Source: Bimuria novae-zelandiae CBS 107.79 (taxonomy: Eukaryota > Ascomycota > Dothideomycetes > Pleosporales > Didymosphaeriaceae). From it: DNA of 64,000 bases. Every line of letters starts with the position of its first letter. Position 1 is the first letter of the stretch. The notes below the pieces were generated by a model. It searched no databases. It saw only the letters and a program-made list of their open reading frames with translations, and was not told the origin of the DNA. Below are positions 19,711-31,773 of the stretch, piece by piece. The stretch is from positions 85,727-149,726 of the forward strand of contig ML976687.1 of assembly GCA_010015655.1 (NCBI GenBank), read 5' to 3'. The position numbers and the translations under genes were made by a program.

Positions 19711-22123
19711 CTGTCCTAGAGGCGTTGCGTGATGTTAATAAGGTAAAGCTATTAAATAAACACCTAATATTTAGCCTTTAAGAGTACTTTAGTAAGCTCG
19801 TTAGTAGCTATCTTGTCTATAGAGACCTATTTAATAATAAGTCACTAAGTCTCTACTTCTTATTAGATCTATATCTAATAGATATTAATATATTAAACCT
19901 CTATATATAGTTAATCTAGATCCTTATTAATAATTCCTACTATTTATTAATTATTATAGTAGATCGTAGGCGTTATGCCTAAGTTAAATAAAATATTATT
20001 AAAAAAGTAAAACTACTCTACTATTTATAACTTAATAAAGGAAATTAAAAGTGACTTTAATTTAGTAATAAATTTAATAATAGTGTGCTAGATAGTTGCC
20101 TTCTAGTTAATAATTATACTATAAAAAAAGAAATATTACACTTATAAACTTTAATATATTTTTATATTATCTACGTACAAGGCGTCTAACGCGCTAAAGA
20201 ATAAAGGATTATAATAGTTATTATTATTAAATATAACCTTTATAATTAAGTTATTATAAGAACCTTTAATAGCGTAATATTAAGTTACGAGCAAGTATCT
20301 GTATCGGCGCAGGTCACTCAAAGGATCGATGTTGGCGTATCTCCTAGCAGAGGCATGTGGGAGTGCGTGTATAAGAATGTAGCCTCGAATGAATTAAGTG
20401 CCTATAGGCCTGGTACGAAAGGATACGGAAAAGGTACTGAACTACAAAGGCCCCAAGCTCCTCTAAATACACCTCTTCCCAGATGGCTAGCTAGCACATA
20501 ACTGCCATAGGTTGACCGTCGGTCTGATGGATCCGAAATAGGTCCGAATCGGATTCGTAGTTCCCCATCGGTCTGATAGATCCGAAATTGGTCCGATACG
20601 GATGAGTGTCGGTTTTCGGATGATCTCGAATCCTGTCTTGACTGGCCAAGGGTTCTCGTGTCGACGAGCGATTGTTCCTGTTACAGTATCGCCAGACGCG
20701 TTATATAGCTATAATATATAACTATTTTAAATTAGTAAGATAGCAAGTAAGGATAATATAGCTATAAGTAACGTTAGGCCGCGTCCAGCAAGTAATATAG
20801 GCTAAGTAACTAATAAGCTCCTAATATAGCTTTATACGTTAAATAACTATCTCCTTAATTAACTTATTAAGAGAGTAAATATGAAGCAGAAAGTTAGACT
20901 TTTTATAACTTATTAGTTATATACTATACTTCTTATAAACCTTATTAATATATATATTTTAAATAAACTAGATCTTCTTTTTCTGGTAATCGCGGACAAC
21001 TTAAACGCCTAAGAACTAGGCTAGATCTCTTATTATCTTAGGTCTAAATTAATCTTATAGCTTGTTTTCGAAGTCTTAATGTAGATAAGCATTTAAAGGA
21101 TAATATACTATTATTATATAATTAACATATATAAATAGTATAAGCTAATTATTAATGTATAGGCATAAGAAGTCTTTAACGCGCTTAAGCCCTAGTAGCT
21201 TAACTATAGCTTAGATCGTATTATACTATAGAAGTAGTGCATCCTTTACCCTATAAAGGGCTCAAAGCACCTCTAGAAGGTTACTATTTACTTCTTTAAA
21301 AATACTAAGAGTCTTAGCGTATAGCTTTTAATTAAGTATAGTATTAAGGAAGGCGTTAGATACGTTATATTATTTTAGCTTTAAGCTAAAGTAGTTAGTA
21401 ATTACAATAACTACTTAAAAGGTATAGGTTATAAAAGTAGTAGTATAAATATTATTAAACTACTCTTACAGGTCTCCGCGTGCGACAAGTTAAGTTTTAT
21501 ATTTATAAAAATAACTATTTTTATTAAACTTATATATAAATACTTATATAAGTAGAATTACCTTAATGCCTTTAGCCTAGGTAGTTTAATATATTACTAA
21601 AGTCTTATAAAAGTAGCTTTTACCTTAGCCCTCCTAATACTTATACTTAATGGCTTTTATAAACTTAGCGCTATATTAATATAACTTTAATTAGCTAATA
21701 TACTTTAGGGTAGGTAGTAACTAACTTTAATAAATTTAAAAGTTATCTACCTTTGCGTTGCTAGTAATCGTTATTATAGTAAAAATATATAAGTACTTAG
21801 TAACGTTTAAAGCTCCTAATTAAATAATATAAGTTTATAGATTACTTAAGTTTGTTAGTTTTTAAACGCGCTTTATAATAAGTACGTTATTTTATAAAAT
21901 ATTTAGATTTTAACGCTATAGAGTATTATTATTATATTAGTTAAATATATATCCTTTAATTTTATTAGCTAATTAATTAGTAACGTTTTATTATATAGGC
22001 ATAGGATAAACGTTGCGAGCGTAGTAGTACCTTATAAAATAATTTACTATTTAATAAAAAATTCTAATATATCTGTAAAGTTATTAAAAGTAGATTAATA
22101 TTAAGAGGTTAATAGTTTATTAG
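19711..22123. other. AT-rich RIP-degraded block with a GC-balanced patch
   Basis: Mostly TA-rich sequence without readable frames, probably decayed transposons. Between about 20290 and 20700 composition becomes balanced and CpG-containing; that patch has no recognised gene but holds a short duplicated motif, listed separately. Confidence 0.5.
20518..20620. repeat. Imperfect duplicated motif with repeated TCCGAA/GGATCCGAAA
   Basis: Two copies about 49 bases apart: CGGTCTGATGGATCCGAAAT and CGGTCTGATAGATCCGAAAT, each followed by a GGTCCGA-type block. It lies in the GC-balanced patch. The function is unknown and may simply reflect duplication. Confidence 0.7.
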
Positions 22124-22125
22124 TA

Positions 22126-23858
22126 CAAAGGGTAACCTCAAAAAGTCGACGAATCACGTGACCAAATCGAGCGCCAAGAGGCGCTAAAACTCGCGCTAGG
22201 CCATAGAGCCCCGGCCTTCCGACGCGTTGCTACTTACACTTTCACACCTACTTTCTCACCCAATATGACTGATTTACGGCCGAAAAAAGGCTCTACGCCA
22301 CTCTCTGACGCTCAAATAGGCGCGCTCATCGCTTTCCGCGCTCAAAACGGCCTTACATGGCCAGAAATCTCGTCGCTACTCGGCATCTCTGTCTCGGGCG
22401 CCTGCGCGGCCTACAAACGCGTCGAAAAAGCTGCTGAAGGAGATTCTCTACGACACCTGCTGGCCGCTGTACCTACTAGCAGATCTCTGCGTACAGGGCG
22501 CAAACCGAAGGTACGCAATGGAAGCTCGCTCAGCGCGGAGTTGAGGCAAAATATCATACAATTTGGCACTTATCGCGTATATGAGGCAGTCCAGCACGTC
22601 TGCGCAGAGGCAGGTATAACGCTCTCAGAGAATACTGTCAAGAGGATCGCTCTAGAACACCGCGACGACGGGCATCCGTACGCTATTACACGCGGAGAGT
22701 TCGGCCCAAGAAACCGGTGCTCGACAGCGACGACAGAGACAATCGACTCTCCTACAGCCAGTGGCTGATTGATGAGTACAACCTACGCTTTCCGCGCCTC
22801 ATTTTCGTCTGCTACGACGAGACCTCAAAGGCCATTGGGGGCAGCAATATACGTGGCGGAAAGCAGAGGATTTCACGCCCAGTTGGACGAGACAGTAATC
22901 TCTACGCAACGCCCTATACGCCGCCCAAATTCAGCCTCATGATCTGCGCTGCTACGTCAACTGATACCACCTGCGCCCACCTACGGCCTTGCGTTGTTTG
23001 GGCACAAGACGACGATGAGGATCGCGAGGACCTTATACAACGCGTTGCCCATACAAATCAGGTGGCAAAATAGGCCCTCAAGGGTAAACGCGCCCGCGCG
23101 ATTGTCGCTGGCACCAACGAGGAGAGGCAACTCCGTGAGATCAATAGTAATATTGCTCACAATAACAGACGTCAGAGGGCCGCCAACAAGGCAGCTGGCA
23201 AGAAAGGAGGCGCTCTCCGCGCAGGCACCAAGAACCTACTCAACGCTGAGAAGTTCTACAAAACAGAGGATTTTGTATACAAAGGAGGGAAGGGCATGAA
23301 CGGCATATGGTACGCGGAGAAGGTCCTCAAGAGCCACGTCTTTCCTTACTATTGCTCTATACGCGAGAACAACCCAGGCGCCATTGTATACTTGATTCAA
23401 GACAACGTACACCTCCACGCACTGGGCCTACGTTACTGTAGGCCAGAAATTGAAGCTCTAGGAATCAAGTTCGGCCCTCACCCTCCTAATTCACCCGATT
23501 TGCACCCAATTGAGCGCTGTTTTGGGCGTCTAGAAGGTTTCCTACAGAGTTACGAGTGCGAGTCGTCTTCCAAGGCTGCCAAAAAGGCTGCTGAGCAGTA
23601 CGTACGTCAAGTGTGGCAGAGTGATGAGCAGCTCAGGCAATATATGGCTGAAAAGCTCCATCCTAACTACTTTCTGCATGTTGCAGAGCAATGTGTGCAG
23701 GCAGGTGGCGAGAATAACTTTACAGCATAATTAGAACATCTTATTTTGGTGTATGTCCGCCTATTTTCGATGAAATCGAGATGCACAGGTTTGGTGTTGC
23801 GACCCCTGCTAACATCCCTGCAGCACGTGATTCATCGACTTTTTGAGATTACCCTTTG
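22126..23858 (+). mobile_element. Tc1/mariner-superfamily transposon (1733 bp), little RIP
   Basis: Inverted termini of about 35 bp begin CAAAGGGTAACCTCAAAAAG at the left. The right end matches with only two C/T differences. TA target duplications lie at 22124-22125 and 23859-23860. The body is GC-balanced, in sharp contrast to the AT-rich blocks on both sides, so the element arrived after most of the surrounding RIP. Confidence 0.92.
22265..23730 (+). pseudogene. Tc1/mariner DDE transposase, one frameshift and one stop
   Basis: Cut-and-paste transposase of about 485 residues. The N-terminal helix-turn-helix reads LTWPEISSLLGISVSGA. The first catalytic Asp is in IFVCYDETSK, the second in VYLIQDNVHLHAL and the acidic third in NSPDLHPIERCF. 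Two lesions break it: a one-base loss near 22697-22702 (frame changes before KKPVLDSDD), and a TAG at 23071-23073 in the frame that otherwise continues through ALKGKRARAIVAG. The TAG fits CAG-to-TAG, a RIP-type change. The catalytic triad itself is intact. An N-terminal-only product of 167 residues could still be made. Confidence 0.88.
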
Positions 23859-23860
23859 TA

Positions 23861-24288
23861 TCACCCCCTACTAATAGCTTAGTTAATTATACGGTAGGCA
23901 TTAGTGTTAGTATTACTATAGATTTAGCCTTGTTATAAAAATATTACTAACGTGTTATTATAAGTTCCTTAATAGATATATCGTTATCCTCGTACGCCTT
24001 AGGGACGTTAAGCAACTTAACAACCTTCTTAATTACTAAGTTATCTACGTAGCTATCGCGGCCTTTATAGAAGGTAGAAGTATTAAATACTATATCTTGT
24101 ATATAGATAACTTGATCCTTTGTTAGTGGCTAAATCTAGAAGATATTAGTGCTATTATAGCCTATAAGATGGCTAATTAGGGCGCGCGAGGCTGTCTTTA
24201 CTCTATATAATAAATATTTATTAAGGACGTATACGTAATAACTAATTAGTTAAAGATAGCTTATTATAGACTTTTTATACTAAATAAC
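23861..24288. other. AT-rich spacer, no gene
   Basis: RIP-degraded sequence between the mariner element and the gypsy LTR. No recognisable motif. Confidence 0.5.
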
Positions 24289-24783
24289 TGTTACGATCAC
24301 GAACCCCACAGGAACAAGGAGACTAGATAATTACGCTAAGGAAGTAATTATTAGCAAAATAACTAGGTCGCGGGAACACACGAAGACGCGGGGCAGCTTA
24401 GGTTAGTAGTCACGTAATATAGTCCCGCCTAAACGAGAAGTCTAAGGGACTACGAAAGTCTAAGGGACTATAAAGGCTTGGTAGGACTACGATAGCAATT
24501 TAGATAATAGTAAGAAATAGGATAGATAGTATATAGTCTAATAATTTCTCTGTACTTCTTCTACTCCTTAGTTAACTTAATATACTACTAGTATATTTCT
24601 TATAATAGATTTGTAAATCTCCTAGTTAGTTATTTTATAGTTTATTATAGAATTAAATTATTTTTAAAACCTATCTTGTAGCTATTTTTAGCTTTTAACT
24701 ACTAAATATCTGTAAGGTACTTCTCCCTTAACCTATTCTCTCTTAACCTAGACTAGGCTTAGGTACGTAGAACCCTTATAACA
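24289..24783 (+). mobile_element. Gypsy-like LTR (about 495 bp), 5' LTR of a decayed element
   Basis: It begins TGTTACGATCACGAACCCC and ends CCCTTATAACA, the same end signature as the solo LTR at 60478-60924. It contains a segment (CGGGGCAGCTTAGGTTAGTA and onward to GGGACTACGAAAGTC) also found inverted at 63646-63878. A decayed gag frame follows directly downstream. Confidence 0.7.
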
Positions 24784-24949
24784 CTTTAACTACCTAAAGG
24801 TTCGAAATAACGAAAATAGCTATAATAGCTACTATAGTAAAAGTCTTAATAGGAAGCGCGGCTTCTAGACTAACTATAAATACTATAATAGTGTTAGCTA
24901 ACTAAGCTAATAAAATATAGTAGCTTAAAGAGTAGTTAGCTAAGCTAAT

Positions 24950-25800
24950 AACTTACGTTTTAGCTACTATAACTATAGGAAGGATATCTTTTAAGGTCTC
25001 TAAAATTTATAAAGGTAAAAGAAAAGGACTTAAGACTTTCCTTATAAATATAGAACTATACTACTAATATGACAAGGATATCTTTAGAACTAAGTAGGCT
25101 AAAATCCTAGCAGCAGGCATGCATATAAAGGGAAAGGTAGCTAAATAGCTATAGCCCTTTATAGAGAATTACCTAGAAAACGAAGATAATATCTTGGAAT
25201 ATAGTAATAAAACTAAGAAGGTTTTTAAGGACTAGGCATTATTTAAGGAATAAATCTAGATTATATTTAAAGAAGTTAATAAGGAATAATAAGCCTAACA
25301 TAAGATATAGAGGCTTAAATAAATAAAATTAGTTAGTATATGTATAGCTAAGTTTAGACGCCTCTAAGCTAAGATTAATTAAGAGAACGTCTTACTTTAG
25401 GCAGCCTACTATAATAGACTAAAGAAAAGCGTTAAGAATAAGCTTACCTACTATAACTAGATAGATAACCTAGAAAAACCTGTAAAACTAGCTATAAAAA
25501 TTAATAACTAACTATATAAATAATAGTTAAAAAAGCAAGTAGGCAATCGCATCAAACTTAATATAAAAAAAAATCCTAGAAACTATAAAAATGCTATAAT
25601 AGAGATATTATAATAGCTAATAAAGCTTAAGAATAAAAACTAAGGAAGTGGTGAAAGGATCGTAAAAGTAGACTATTTAACTAAAAATAAGAATAATACT
25701 TTAAAAAAAGCCTGCCTAAGATGCGGAGAACAAGGTCACTTTTAAAGACATTATTTAAAAAATAAAAAGTAGTAATAGTTATATTATAAGTACTAATACC
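24950..25800 (+). pseudogene. Gypsy-type Gag with CCHC zinc knuckle, RIP-inactivated
   Basis: Retrotransposon capsid protein remnant. Through many TAA/TAG codons the plus strand keeps a Gag-like order: a helical capsid region (KVFKDQALF-like, LVSIYIAKFRRLQAKIN-like blocks), a Lys/Asn-rich linker, and a knuckle at about 25713-25755 reading ACLRCGEQGHF then R-H-Y. The last Cys has become Tyr (TGT/C to TAT/C). It lies directly downstream of the LTR, as expected. Limits are approximate. No intact product is possible. Confidence 0.7.
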
Positions 25801-25944
25801 TATACTACTAAAAATAGATAAAGATAACGTCTCTAATATAGAATTTAAAGTTCTAGAGACATTAGAAGAAACAGAATAGAGGATAGTATAAGAATACAAG
25901 GTCTTTCTCTAAATAGTAGAAGGAAACTACTAGGTGTATAATAG

Positions 25945-26530
25945 TTAAATATATACACCTAAGGACTACACGCAAAAAATCGTGCTGAAGGGGCTAAAGG
26001 CTACCTTAACCTATAAAATTACTACTAAATACTAAGGAAATATACTAATACCAGGATAGTAGATTAGAATATAGGAATAATATAAGTAGGTAGCCTAGTT
26101 CCTATGCGATAAAGAGGAGTGTTAACTATATAAGATAAAGAAGGAACTAGTAGCGATATTGCTAAAAAATCCTAATTATAAGTTTATTAATAATTATAAA
26201 CTAATAATAACTTGCCACAAACATTTCCTCGACAAATAGTTATAATACTATAAAGAATTAAGATAATAAAAGTACTTTAATAATAAGTGCTAAATGCACA
26301 AAGCACATAAAGAAGCTATTAGTTAGTACCTTAAAGTCATAAACGCGAGATTAGCGGTAACTATAAAAAACTAATAAATAAAGGGCACGAGCCTTAAGCA
26401 CCTATAATAAATTAGATAGCTAGACTATAATAAAGATTACTTAGTATACCTATATTAAAAAGAATAAGTAGTAGTTTTGCAAACAACCCTACTATATAAA
26501 GATCTAAAATCCTAAGAATATCTGGTTACA
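25945..26530 (+). pseudogene. Decayed unidentified frame with Cys/His pattern
   Basis: One frame stays readable for about 195 codons apart from TAG/TAA codons. It shows FLCDKEEC, CHKHFLDK and KCQMHKAHKEA segments that could have bound zinc. I do not recognise it as standard Gag or Pol. It sits between the first gag remnant and the next LTR, so it may be the accessory or 3' part of the first element, or a captured gene fragment. Confidence 0.35.
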
Positions 26531-26537
26531 GGATACA

Positions 26538-28925
26538 TGTAATGGGCTACGCCTAGTTGCTGCCTCGGATCCTTGCCCCTTAGTTATGCAAACCCCAGAT
26601 ATATAAGTGTAACTCCTAAAGCTTAACTTTAGACTTTTAATTAAATTTATAAGTATTCTTTTAGCACCTTTTGCTCCTTAAGCACCTAGCTCTTTATATT
26701 AAATTTAATTACTTTTACTTATCGCGGGACAAGTAGATTTTAAATATAACTATAGACTAAAGCTATAAAGTAGCACACGAAGTTAAAAAACTTACGTAAA
26801 TAAATACTATAAAGGTAATACCTAACCCTGCGAGGAGATAGAATCCTCCTTAGTAAGTAATTAAAAAGGAGTCCTAATAGATACTGAACGCTAGTAAGAC
26901 TATCTTTACTAAATAAAGAAGTTATAGAAATAAGAATAGGACTTTTTACTAAAGGTTTATATTTTAGTATAAATAATTATGCGCAGGAAGCTATTAGCTT
27001 ATAAAAAAGTAATAATTAAGGAAATAAAAGGATAGCTTTCTTATTTATAACTAAACTCTAGGTATTAGGAGTTAATAAGAACGCAATATAGCAATTCCTA
27101 AGTAAGATTAAAGCCCTTATTAACCTCTAAAATACCGTTTAGACTCTACTATAAGGAGTAAGAGGACTAACTAAAGAAATAGTAAAAAAGCACTAAAAAC
27201 CCCTAATAATATAATAATATTTTTAAGAGATAAGAAGTACGAAATAGCTATTAAAAGTAAACTAATAAATAGAGCTACTATAGAGACTAATAGTAGAGCT
27301 TATTTTAAACTAAGGAAGAAGCCGCCGTCCTAAAATTCTTTATTTAGCCTACTTTAATAGTAAATAATAGGATTACTACTACTTTAAGATAGTAATATAA
27401 TATAAGCTCCTAAAGGATAAGGAATACCTTAGAAATATACCTAAATATATTATTAGTTAATTAATAGGACGTGTAGCAACGGTGGGAATTATATATCTAA
27501 ACTACTACCTAAGATATACTAAAGCTAACCTCTAAGAGCTACTAGACTATAAGTTTTATAATTACTTAGCGGAAAAAATCGCGCGTAACTACTTACTTAT
27601 AATATAATAAGAAAACTAAAAGCTTCGTGACTTTAATCTTAACTTTAATAACTATACTATAGAAGCTAAGGAGCATAATTAAGAAATTTTAAAAAATTTA
27701 TACTTTTAAAGCCTCTATAATGACTTACGGGACTAAATAATTATAGTAAATATAAATAATAATTAGGACTTGTAAAGGGTCTAAAAGAGAATTAATAATA
27801 TTAAAAAAAACCTCTTTTAAAATATATTATAGCTACTAAAGTTTTCTGCCAAGAACGGGGTGCTAGACGAGATAGATTAGGAACCTACCTAAGCTAACCC
27901 TAAAAGGATGTCTAGCTGACAAAGCCAAGATAGAAGACACTAAGCAACAGACAGAGCTATAGGATATAGGTCTAGTAATACCTAAAAATAAGCTATGTAG
28001 GTATCGTGCGAGATAATAGAAACCTATAAAAAGAATAGTTCCTATTTTTATTATAGAGATATAGGATACCGCGTAAAGCAGTGTAAACTTTTACCTATAA
28101 TAAAGCTAGTATAAGTTTGCGTCGCTGTACCTGCTACTAAATACTCCTTTAATGAAAAGTTTAATATAGCCTCTACTAATTTAGAAAACTATATTTTTCT
28201 AGCAACAGTTGCCGCTAGAAGGTAAAAGTAGAAAAAGGGTAAAAGATAAGTTTTAATAACTTTTAAAGGTTATAGCTAGACTTAACACTAATAATCGTAC
28301 ACTTGCTTATTAATAATATTATATTTATATTAATAATAATTAATTTAGATTATTTAACTTTTAAATTTATATTAAAAACTTTATAATAATAGCCCACCTA
28401 CAGCGCAAGAACCTACCCTATCTATAAAAGGTTATTAGTATTAGAGGCATGTGACTCTTGGTACGTAAAGTAATCTAATTAGAAATAAATATTAATAGCT
28501 ATATAGAACTAATATAGTTATATATCTTACCTAACAACAGGTCGTACGATCTAATCCTTAGCCTAACCTAAATAAAAAAGAATAGGGTTAAACTAGCCCT
28601 AGCAAAGAAATTAATCTAGATTAAAAGTTTAAGCACCTATATCCGTGACTAAAAAAGTAAAAAACTATTAATAAAGCCTTAAAAAGTATTAGCTATAGCC
28701 TTTATAGCCTTACATTAGCGTAATTAACGCCTAGGAAACGGGGCTAAGGTATTTTCTATATTAATAAAGGATATATAAAAGGCGTTAACCCGTAAGTTAA
28801 AAGTAACTTTATAAGAGTTATTACTTAAGGCTTTTAAGGACTTATGGCGTATCTTTTATAGGAAACAAGCTAACAAGCTCCCCTTATACTATAGACCTAG
28901 AGTGGATCTTTTTATCCCTCTCGTG
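26538..28925 (+). mobile_element. Second gypsy-like element, 3'-truncated (LTR, gag, protease, start of RT)
   Basis: A probable LTR starts TGTAATGGGCTACGCC at 26538 and runs to about 26740. Downstream, decayed plus-strand frames include a CCHC knuckle at about 28034-28080 (YFYYRDIGYRVKQC, formerly Cys/His). A protease-like zone follows at about 28290-28440. At about 28810-28925 there is a pre-RT block (FKDLWRIFYRKQANKLPL then RPRVDLFIPL) that matches the segment just before reverse transcriptase in Ty3/gypsy Pol. At about 28930 the element stops abruptly against GC-balanced sequence; RT, RNase H, integrase and the 3' LTR are absent. A deletion or recombination junction is likely. Confidence 0.65.
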
Positions 28926-28929
28926 GAAA

Positions 28930-30488
28930 ATGTGACGGTTTAATGGCTCTTACTCGATGAGATGGTTACTCCTACCCTTGCTTAGTTGCCACTCACCTTT
29001 CTGAGAGGGCTACACCTATCTGGGACTAGCGATGTTTACGCTCGTACACATACATACTCGGTAGCTTCTAGATAGTACACCCTCCAGCAGAAGAATTCCA
29101 CAATCTTTTCTACTGCAACAGAAGCTAACATCTGGAGCTTAAACTGGAATTAATTCGAATGTGCTGTTGATCTTGACCATTTCTTGCACCCTCTTCCTGA
29201 TGCAGCATAACTGGGACAGCATATCGCGAGAGCTACTTATTGACACAAGAATGGAATCTTGTAATGTCCAGTTCCGTGTTCTCGTGGCATACGTCGGTCG
29301 AGACGTAATACGGCTTGCAGACCATCAAAGGGATCAGCGGTAGCAAACCCGGACCCAAGAATTTGCATATGGTGACCTATTTGCTGCGGCGTGCAAACAT
29401 ATTTATCAGTACTCTGCGCGACCCTTTGAGTGCAGTGTCCGCGCCCATATTTGTCAAGACTTTATTAATGGACCTCTGGTTGTGACGCTGCAGCCAGCCC
29501 TTTACTTTGATTTTTTGTATGCAAATCAACCCTTGTTGAGACGTTGGAGGTACAGATGAAGTATAGCTTGTTTGTGAGACGACTGAAACGCGATGGTCGT
29601 ATATGGCGATACGGGTACCCATATCGTCGCCCGGGGTCACCTCTCGGAGGCTTAAGTGGTCGCGCCGAGTTCTCCACGTCCATACCAAAGTAAAGAGCGG
29701 CTCGAAAACACCCTTGCTCAGGACGAATGCTGCCCTGTGCATGCCTGTTTAAAGATTGAGAGGGCTTACATGCCTGAACTGCAGCGCAGTAAAAGCTTGC
29801 CAGAGCGGTTAGTGATTGTCATATAGGATTGCACATATGGATCCAGTTGCGAGCATCATACAGCATCCCGTCCATGGACGAGACCTTATTTTACGATAAG
29901 CAGAGCTTAGTAGCTTCTAAATATGAGCAGTAAGACTCGCACAAATTTATCTCAGGTGAAAGGATCTTGCACTTAAAAGTCTTCGGTATTAACGGGGACG
30001 AAGGTTGGTAGGTATGCAGGCCGGGTTGGTGCGTGAACGGCACAGCTGGCATACAAGCGTCTACATAGAAGGTAACAGACGTCACTGGAGCAATATATAA
30101 GAGTGCCCACTAGTGTGCAGCTTCTGTAAATGATCTTCTCTATAAGTGTGATCATATCCGTATCTGTAAGTGTAATCGTGATCTTTCGTGGCTAAATGCG
30201 ACCGTATCTGAATACGCAGATATATGAGCTCAAGAAGTGGCGCAAGCAATGCGTATGCGGGTGTCAAGCGATACATACCTAGGTATCATAGGAAAACCAT
30301 CAATCAATGCCATAAAATGGTCGCATCCGCATCCGTACGTGTCATTTCATAGCGCAATGCCACGCGCTGTGGTAAAAGATCACTGCGCTGAAGGCGGGGC
30401 ATGTAAACGCCGTTCACTTACAAATAGGCACGCAAAACGATAAGCTCCGAGGTCGTCCAGTTTTCTCTCACTAGATCCACGCCTTTTG
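28930..30488. other. GC-balanced island, no recognised gene
   Basis: Starts at the truncation point of the gypsy element. The longest frame is 121 codons on the minus strand (29742-29377), with no recognisable domain or signal. No promoter or intron signals link the frames. Probably intergenic or a gene decayed past recognition. Confidence 0.45.
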
Positions 30489-30558
30489 TCTATATAACCC
30501 CACCCACCGCTTCCTCAACTCCACTCCACTCCACTCCACTCCACTCCACTCCACTCCA
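30489..30558 (+). promoter_or_regulatory. TATA box and (CCACT)n leader of the coiled-coil gene
   Basis: TCTATATAA at 30489-30497 is followed by a pyrimidine-rich leader with seven perfect CCACT units (30521-30555), about 30 bases before the ATG at 30586. A CT-rich leader after a TATA box is usual in filamentous ascomycetes; the pentanucleotide array is likely length-polymorphic. Confidence 0.6.
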
Positions 30559-30585
30559 CACGACAACCGACCTGCCACGGCCGAG

Positions 30586-31773
30586 ATGTCTCAACAACCT
30601 CACGTCGTCAAGCTTGAGGATTCCGGTCCCTCGGACCGCGCTCACGGCTCCCTCTCACCTTCCGTTGACGCACTATTCTCATCCATTCCCGCAAAGCGGA
30701 GCCGCGAGTATCAGCTTGTAGGTCCTTACTGCATTTGAATGAAAGATTATCAACGAAGATAGTCTTTCAGAGAGAACAAGAGTCAGGTATCTGAGCACCT
30801 ATTGGAAAACCAACTCACAGCCCGTTTCACACCTGATCTTACTACCAACCTGGAAACCTAAATCGCGCCCGTCCTTGCAGATAAGTCCGCCAAACAAGCT
30901 GTACTGGACATTCCACCGTACACCATTGATGACCCACAAACCTGGCCACGCATGCGTGAATTTCCACCCCACAACGTGACCAAACTCAAGAAAGAGCCAT
31001 GGGAACTGTTGGCATCGATACCCAGGGGTGTCATCCTCGAGGATGACATCGCGCGCCACGCAGACGAAGCCATGCGCCACATACAAGAGGCGCACCCGAA
31101 TATTCCGGTGCACCGCCACGTCCCGATCATTTGGGCGTGGAATTTCGACCAGGAAGGTTGCCTCAAGACCACGGCGACGTTCGACAAGCAGACCGAACCG
31201 CGAGTGGAACGGATTGGCAACGTCGAGGCCTACTACCGAAAGGGTTTGCTTTCGATCTCCCGGGAAAGCGAAGTCATCCAAAGCTTTTTACGAGACGAGC
31301 GAAGGCAGCGACAAGCGGTATGTTCGATTGCCGCAACTGGTACCCGTTCATAGATTCAATAGGAAAAGCCGTATACAAAGTTTCGTTCCAAGTTAAGGGA
31401 AGGTGGTGAGCTCTACGGAGTGTCTTTGGACTTGGCAAACGAAATGCGAGAACAGTTCAAACAGGTACAAGAAGAGCTATAAAAATCCACACACAAGATC
31501 GAGACCTTCGAGTACGAGAGGGACATCTACGAAAGGAAAGTGATCGAGTTGCTCTCTGAGATGGAGTCGGAGAGGAACAAAAGCAGGGGCAATATAGAGG
31601 AAAAGGAGAAAGAAATCGGGATTTATGCTGTAGGCGTGAGCGGAATCATCGGCTAGTTGTGCGGTGTGATGGATACCGAGGGAGGCAAGACCCTGAAACG
31701 CCGCTGGAACCTAATCGTCGAGCAGGAGGTGGGTTGGGTCGATGAGAAAACGCTTCTTGAAGAAGAAGACTAA
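30586..31773 (+). pseudogene. Unidentified coiled-coil protein gene with RIP-type stop codons
   Basis: Not recognised. Inferred structure: exon 30586-30717 (MSQQPHVVKLEDSGPSDRAH, then a KRSRE basic patch), intron 30718-30786 (GTAGGT..CAG), exon 30787-31317, intron 31318-31362 (GTATGT..AATAG, 45 bp), exon to the TAA at 31771. These splices hold one frame for about 357 codons and remove two further TAGs. Three stops remain: TAA 30859, TAA 31480, TAG 31654. Each is one C-to-T step from CAA or CAG, so RIP explains all three. The C-terminal third is a strong coiled coil (LANEMREQFKQVQEEL, YERKVIELLSEMESERN). The acidic/basic N-terminus suggests a nuclear protein, but that is inference. A CAA-to-TAA pattern with otherwise intact codons implies recent loss. 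Confidence 0.6.

Noticed and set aside
31351..31359. Two TAG codons in the coiled-coil pseudogene
   Set aside because: Both lie in a likely 45-bp intron (GTATGT..TAG); only the stops at 30859, 31480 and 31654 are counted as damage.
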